Source: SCGC-AG-212-J23 sp035762345
GTDB lineage: Bacteria > Pseudomonadota > Gammaproteobacteria > Burkholderiales > SG8-39
Reading direction: 5' to 3'
DNA length: 23,073 nucleotides
NCBI GenBank assembly: GCA_035762345.1
Contig: DASTPE010000140.1
Coordinates: 1 to 23,073 of the forward strand
Part shown: positions 20,446 through 23,073 of the stretch, one piece after another
Numbering within the stretch: position 1 is the first letter of the stretch
How the letters are laid out: each line of letters starts with the position of its first letter
Position numbers and translations under genes: made by a program
Notes under the pieces: model-generated
Databases searched by the model: none
Seen by the model: the letters and a program-made list of their open reading frames with translations, nothing else
What the model was told of the DNA's origin: nothing

Positions 20446-21708
20446 TTACCGCGCCAGCCGCAGGCCGGAGAACTGCCAGCGCGCCTCGGGCGGAAAGAAG
20501 TTGCGGTAGGTCAGCCGGATGTGGCTTGCCGGCGTGGCGCACGAGCCGCCGCGCAGCACGTACTGCCCGCTCATGAACTTGCCGTTGTACTCGCCGACCG
20601 CGCCGGGCGCGGTCTGGAAGCCGGGATACGGCGCATAGTCGCTGCGCGTCCATTCCCACACGTCGCCGAAGGCTTGCGCGAGCGCTCCATCGTCCACCTC
20701 GTCTCGCAGCGCGAGGGGATGCAGCGCGCCGCTCTCCATGAAGTTCCCTTCGATGCGCAAGCCGCGCGCGGCGACCTCCCATTCCGCTTCTGTCGGAAGG
20801 CGCGCATTCGCCCAGCGCGCGAAAGCTTCCGCCTCGAAGAAGCTCACATGGCAGATCGGCGTGTTCGGGTCGACCGGTACTTCCCCGTGCAGCGTGAAGG
20901 TGTGCCAGCCGCCGTCGCGGCGTGTCCAGTACTCGGGCGCTTCCCAGCCGCGAGCCTGGACCACATCCCACCCGGTGGAAAGCCACAGCTCGGGCCGCCG
21001 ATAGCCGCCGTCGTCGATGAAGCTCATGAAGTCGCCGTGGGTGACGGGGTGCGAGGCCATCTCGAAGTCCTCGAGCCAGACCCGATGACGCGGCGTCTCA
21101 TTGTCGAACGCGAAACCGGGCCCGGCTTGGCCGATGTCGTACAGCCCGCCAGGGAATTCGATCCAGCGCGGCTCGCGCGCGCGGATCGGCGTGAGTGGCC
21201 AGTTCCTCTGGTAGCCGGGCTTGAGAGGGTTGCGCGACAGCAGGTGCTTCACGTCGGTGAGGATCAGCTCCTGGTGCTGCTGCTCGTGATGCAGGCCGAG
21301 CTCGATGAGCGCCAACGCCTCAACGGGAAGGTTGTTGCTTTCGAGAATTACTTCATCCACGTGCCGGCGATAAGCGAGCACCTCCTCCAGCGACGGGCGC
21401 GACAGCATGCCGCGCTCGGGGCGCGGGTGCCGCTCGCCGATGCCGTTGTAATAGGAATTGAAGAGGTAGTCGTAAGCCGGTTCGAACACCCGGTAACCCG
21501 GCATGTGCGGCCGAAGCACGAAGGTCTCGAAAAACCAGGTGGTGTGCGCGAGATGCCATTTCGCCGGACTGGCGTCCGGCATCGACTGAATGGCACAGTC
21601 CTCTGGCGAAAGAGGCGCGACGAGCGCCACCGACGTTTCGCGAATCTTCCGGTAGTCTTCCCGCTGCGCCCCGCGGGGCTTCGGCTGCTGCATCGAATAG
21701 GGTTGCAC
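20446..21708 (-). CDS. egtB: Ergothioneine biosynthesis protein EgtB (hercynylcysteine sulfoxide synthase type)
   Basis: 420 residues. N-terminal DinB-like helical domain with the iron ligands H52 (KWHLAHTTWFFE) and H141/H145 (HHEQQHQEL); C-terminal formylglycine-generating-enzyme-like domain (about 170-418) with GGLYDIGQ, ASHPVTHGDFMSFIDDGGY, RLPTEAEWEVAARG, GDVWEWTRSDYAPYPGF, YVLRGGSCAT and a closing NFFPPEARWQFSGLRLAR. Non-haem iron enzyme joining a thiol (cysteine or gamma-glutamylcysteine) to hercynine with O2. The start is GTG at 21708 with GGAGGT 3-4 bases upstream, preferred over an ATG at residue 6. The methyltransferase EgtD, often adjacent, is not in the window. OvoA-like activity is possible, but the protein lacks the fused methyltransferase domain of OvoA. 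Confidence 0.92.
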   Translation of the reverse strand: MQPYSMQQPKPRGAQREDYRKIRETSVALVAPLSPEDCAIQSMPDASPAKWHLAHTTWFFETFVLRPHMPGYRVFEPAYDYLFNSYYNGIGERHPRPERGMLSRPSLEEVLAYRRHVDEVILESNNLPVEALALIELGLHHEQQHQELILTDVKHLLSRNPLKPGYQRNWPLTPIRAREPRWIEFPGGLYDIGQAGPGFAFDNETPRHRVWLEDFEMASHPVTHGDFMSFIDDGGYRRPELWLSTGWDVVQARGWEAPEYWTRRDGGWHTFTLHGEVPVDPNTPICHVSFFEAEAFARWANARLPTEAEWEVAARGLRIEGNFMESGALHPLALRDEVDDGALAQAFGDVWEWTRSDYAPYPGFQTAPGAVGEYNGKFMSGQYVLRGGSCATPASHIRLTYRNFFPPEARWQFSGLRLAR

Positions 21709-21756
21709 GGCACCTCCAGTAGGCTCTGGACCGCGTTCCCCGGCAATCGTTCGGCG

Positions 21757-22560
21757 TCACTTCTCCATCAGTTTCACTATTTCGGCTGTCGCGAGCGAAC
21801 GCTCAACGTAACCAAAGGTGCCTTTGTCCTTCACTTCACGAGCGGCGTCCACTAGGCTGCTCATCGCCGCGCGCCAGAGCGAAGTCGCCAGACTGATGCG
21901 GCGCACACCCGCCGACTGGAGCTCGGCGACGCTGAAGGACTTGCCCTTGATGCCCGCCATGAAATTGAACGGCTTCGACAGCGCGTTACAAACCTTACGC
22001 ACCGATTCGAGGTCGGGAAGCCCCGGCGCCATAAGTACATCGGCGCCCGCCTTTTCGAACGCCTGCAGGCGCTTGATGGTGTCGTCGAGATCCGGCCTGC
22101 CGCGCACGAAATTCTCTGCGCGCGCTGTCAGCATGACAGGAAACGACATCGAACTCGCCGCTTCGGCTGCAGCCGCAACACGCGCGACGGCGTGATCGAA
22201 GTCGTACACCCTGTCCCGCGTAGCGTCCTCGATGGAGCAGCCGGCCAACCCGACGTCGGCAGCGAGGCGAATGGTCTCCGAGGCTGGCGACGGTTCGTCG
22301 GCGAAGCAGTTTTCGAAATCGGCCGACACCGGCAGGTCGGTCGCCTCGACGATCGCGCGCGCATGCGCGAGCGCCTCGTCGCGCGTTACCTGCCCGTCGC
22401 GGCGCCCGAGCGTGCCCGCGTGCGCGCCACTCGAGGTGGCGAGCGCCTGAAAACCCAGGCCGGCGAGGATGCGCGCCGAGCCCGCGTCCCAGGCGTTGGC
22501 GATCACAAAGCATCCTTCATGCAAGCGGCGGAAGCGAGCAGCCTTCTCGGCCTGATTCAC
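21757..22560 (-). CDS. Isocitrate lyase/PEP mutase superfamily enzyme
   Basis: 267 residues, TIM barrel. FVIANAWDAGSARILAGLGFQALATSSGAHAGTLGRRDGQVTRDE is the N-terminal block of the small PEP-mutase-like subgroup; VSADFENCF holds the Mg-binding acidic residues, and CSIEDAT and LTARAENFVRG follow as in the superfamily. The Cys-containing KKCGH loop of true isocitrate and methylisocitrate lyases is absent, so C-C lyase or decarboxylase activity on an oxaloacetate-like acid is more likely than isocitrate cleavage; the exact reaction is unknown. The start is GTG at 22560, overlapping the TGA of the upstream binding protein (GTGA), so the two are probably co-translated. Confidence 0.87.
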   Translation of the reverse strand: MNQAEKAARFRRLHEGCFVIANAWDAGSARILAGLGFQALATSSGAHAGTLGRRDGQVTRDEALAHARAIVEATDLPVSADFENCFADEPSPASETIRLAADVGLAGCSIEDATRDRVYDFDHAVARVAAAAEAASSMSFPVMLTARAENFVRGRPDLDDTIKRLQAFEKAGADVLMAPGLPDLESVRKVCNALSKPFNFMAGIKGKSFSVAELQSAGVRRISLATSLWRAAMSSLVDAAREVKDKGTFGYVERSLATAEIVKLMEK

Positions 22561-23073
22561 TGGATCACCTCATCCGCCCTAGCGAGCAACGATTGCGGGA
22601 TGATAAGACCAAGAGCCTTGGCGGTCTTGAGATTGATTACAAGATACAACCGGTCCAGTTGCTCCACGGGAAGGTCTCCCGGATTCGCACCCTGAAGTAT
22701 GCGCGCCACTTTGCCGGCTGCCAGCCGACCTACGGCGTAATAGCTTGTGCCATAGGTGGCGAGAGCGCCTTTGCTAGCGGTGTCCCTGTCCGAGAAAATC
22801 GTCGCCAGTTTTCTTCCATTGGCGATGTCAACCACCAGCTGGGCTTGGCTAATTACCACCGCGTCCACGGAATAGAAAGCCTGCGCTTCGCCCGCACGCA
22901 ACGCCAACAAACCGCTGCGTAACTCATCCACGGAGGTGAATGGCCGCTCGAGAAGGTCCACCTGCGAGTCGCGAGCTGCTTCACGAATAGCCTTCATCGC
23001 GACCGCCGTTGCAGGGCTCTCAGGTCTGTAGAACGTTACGATACGGCGCAGCTCCGGCACCATCTCCTTCAGG
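22557..23073 (-). CDS. ABC transporter substrate-binding protein (TrpX-like, PF04392), 5' end outside window
   Basis: The C-terminal 171 or so residues of a periplasmic binding protein; the frame is open to the window edge (LKEMVPELRRIVTFYRPESP...), so the N-terminus and signal peptide lie beyond it. The visible part has the LKE.P...I.......P family pattern, FYSVDAVVISQAQLVVDIANGRKLATIFSDRD, GALATYGTSYYAVGRLAAGKVARILQGANPGDLPVEQ and LYLVINLKTAKALGLIIPQSLLARADEVI, which is the typical end of PF04392 proteins. The family binds small ligands, such as aromatic amino acids in the TrpX case, for ABC import. No permease or ATPase for it is visible. Overlaps the PEP-mutase-like gene by 4 bases. Confidence 0.9.
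   Translation of the reverse strand, partial: LKEMVPELRRIVTFYRPESPATAVAMKAIREAARDSQVDLLERPFTSVDELRSGLLALRAGEAQAFYSVDAVVISQAQLVVDIANGRKLATIFSDRDTASKGALATYGTSYYAVGRLAAGKVARILQGANPGDLPVEQLDRLYLVINLKTAKALGLIIPQSLLARADEVIQ

Noticed and set aside
1..23073. tRNA, rRNA, CRISPR arrays, insertion sequences or phage genes
   Set aside because: No cloverleaf, repeat-spacer pattern, transposase or terminal repeats were recognised on either strand.

Overview
The window looks like a piece of a GC-rich betaproteobacterial chromosome (Burkholderiales-like or an uncultured relative). Pointers to this are a RelA-type (p)ppGpp synthetase, a Bug/TctC-type solute-binding protein, a TRAP carboxylate transporter, an Aap-type amino-acid ABC transporter and dense packing with very short intergenic gaps. 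Taxonomy is inferred from gene types only. No RNA genes, insertion sequences or CRISPR arrays were seen, and no gene-free stretch exceeds about 100 bases.

Layout. 1-2046 (-): relA, its 3' end cut off by the window edge; divergent from mtfA (2064-2798, +). 2761-10457 (-): a nine-gene operon, read from the right as dctQ, dctM, dctP (TRAP uptake), a Gfo/Idh/MocA dehydrogenase, type I 3-dehydroquinate dehydratase (aroD), an unknown dimeric alpha/beta-barrel protein, a quinate/shikimate-type dehydrogenase, a sugar-phosphate-isomerase-fold protein and an intradiol (hydroxyquinol-type) dioxygenase. 10458-10559: a divergent control region with a near PcaR-type palindromic operator. 10560-15409 (+): a six-gene operon of an IclR/PcaR-type regulator, BKACE beta-keto acid cleavage enzyme, an HPPD-like VOC protein, a QuiC-like 3-dehydroshikimate dehydratase, a DpgC-like cofactor-independent dioxygenase and type II 3-dehydroquinate dehydratase. 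15413-15809 (+): a decayed histidine phosphatase. 15825-18513 (-): aapQ-aapM-aapP without aapJ. 18512-20439 (+): a cyclase/metal hydrolase and a Bug/TctC binding protein. 20446-21708 (-): egtB. 21757-23073 (-): a PEP mutase/isocitrate-lyase-family enzyme and a partial ABC substrate-binding protein.

How it fits together. The two arms between 2761 and 15409 form one divergent locus. The best reading is uptake and breakdown of a hydroaromatic acid such as quinate or shikimate: TRAP import, NAD-linked oxidation, dehydration of 3-dehydroquinate by either of two unrelated dehydratases, aromatisation of 3-dehydroshikimate by the QuiC-like enzyme, and ring cleavage by the intradiol dioxygenase. BKACE could then cleave a beta-keto acid such as 3-oxoadipate. 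Unusual parts are the splitting of QuiC1's two domains into separate genes, with the VOC half apparently missing two metal-binding histidines, the DpgC-like dioxygenase known from glycopeptide antibiotic pathways, and an unknown two-domain barrel protein between aroD and the dehydrogenase. Nearly every junction in the locus is a 4-base stop/start overlap or direct abutment. Substrate and pathway order are inference.
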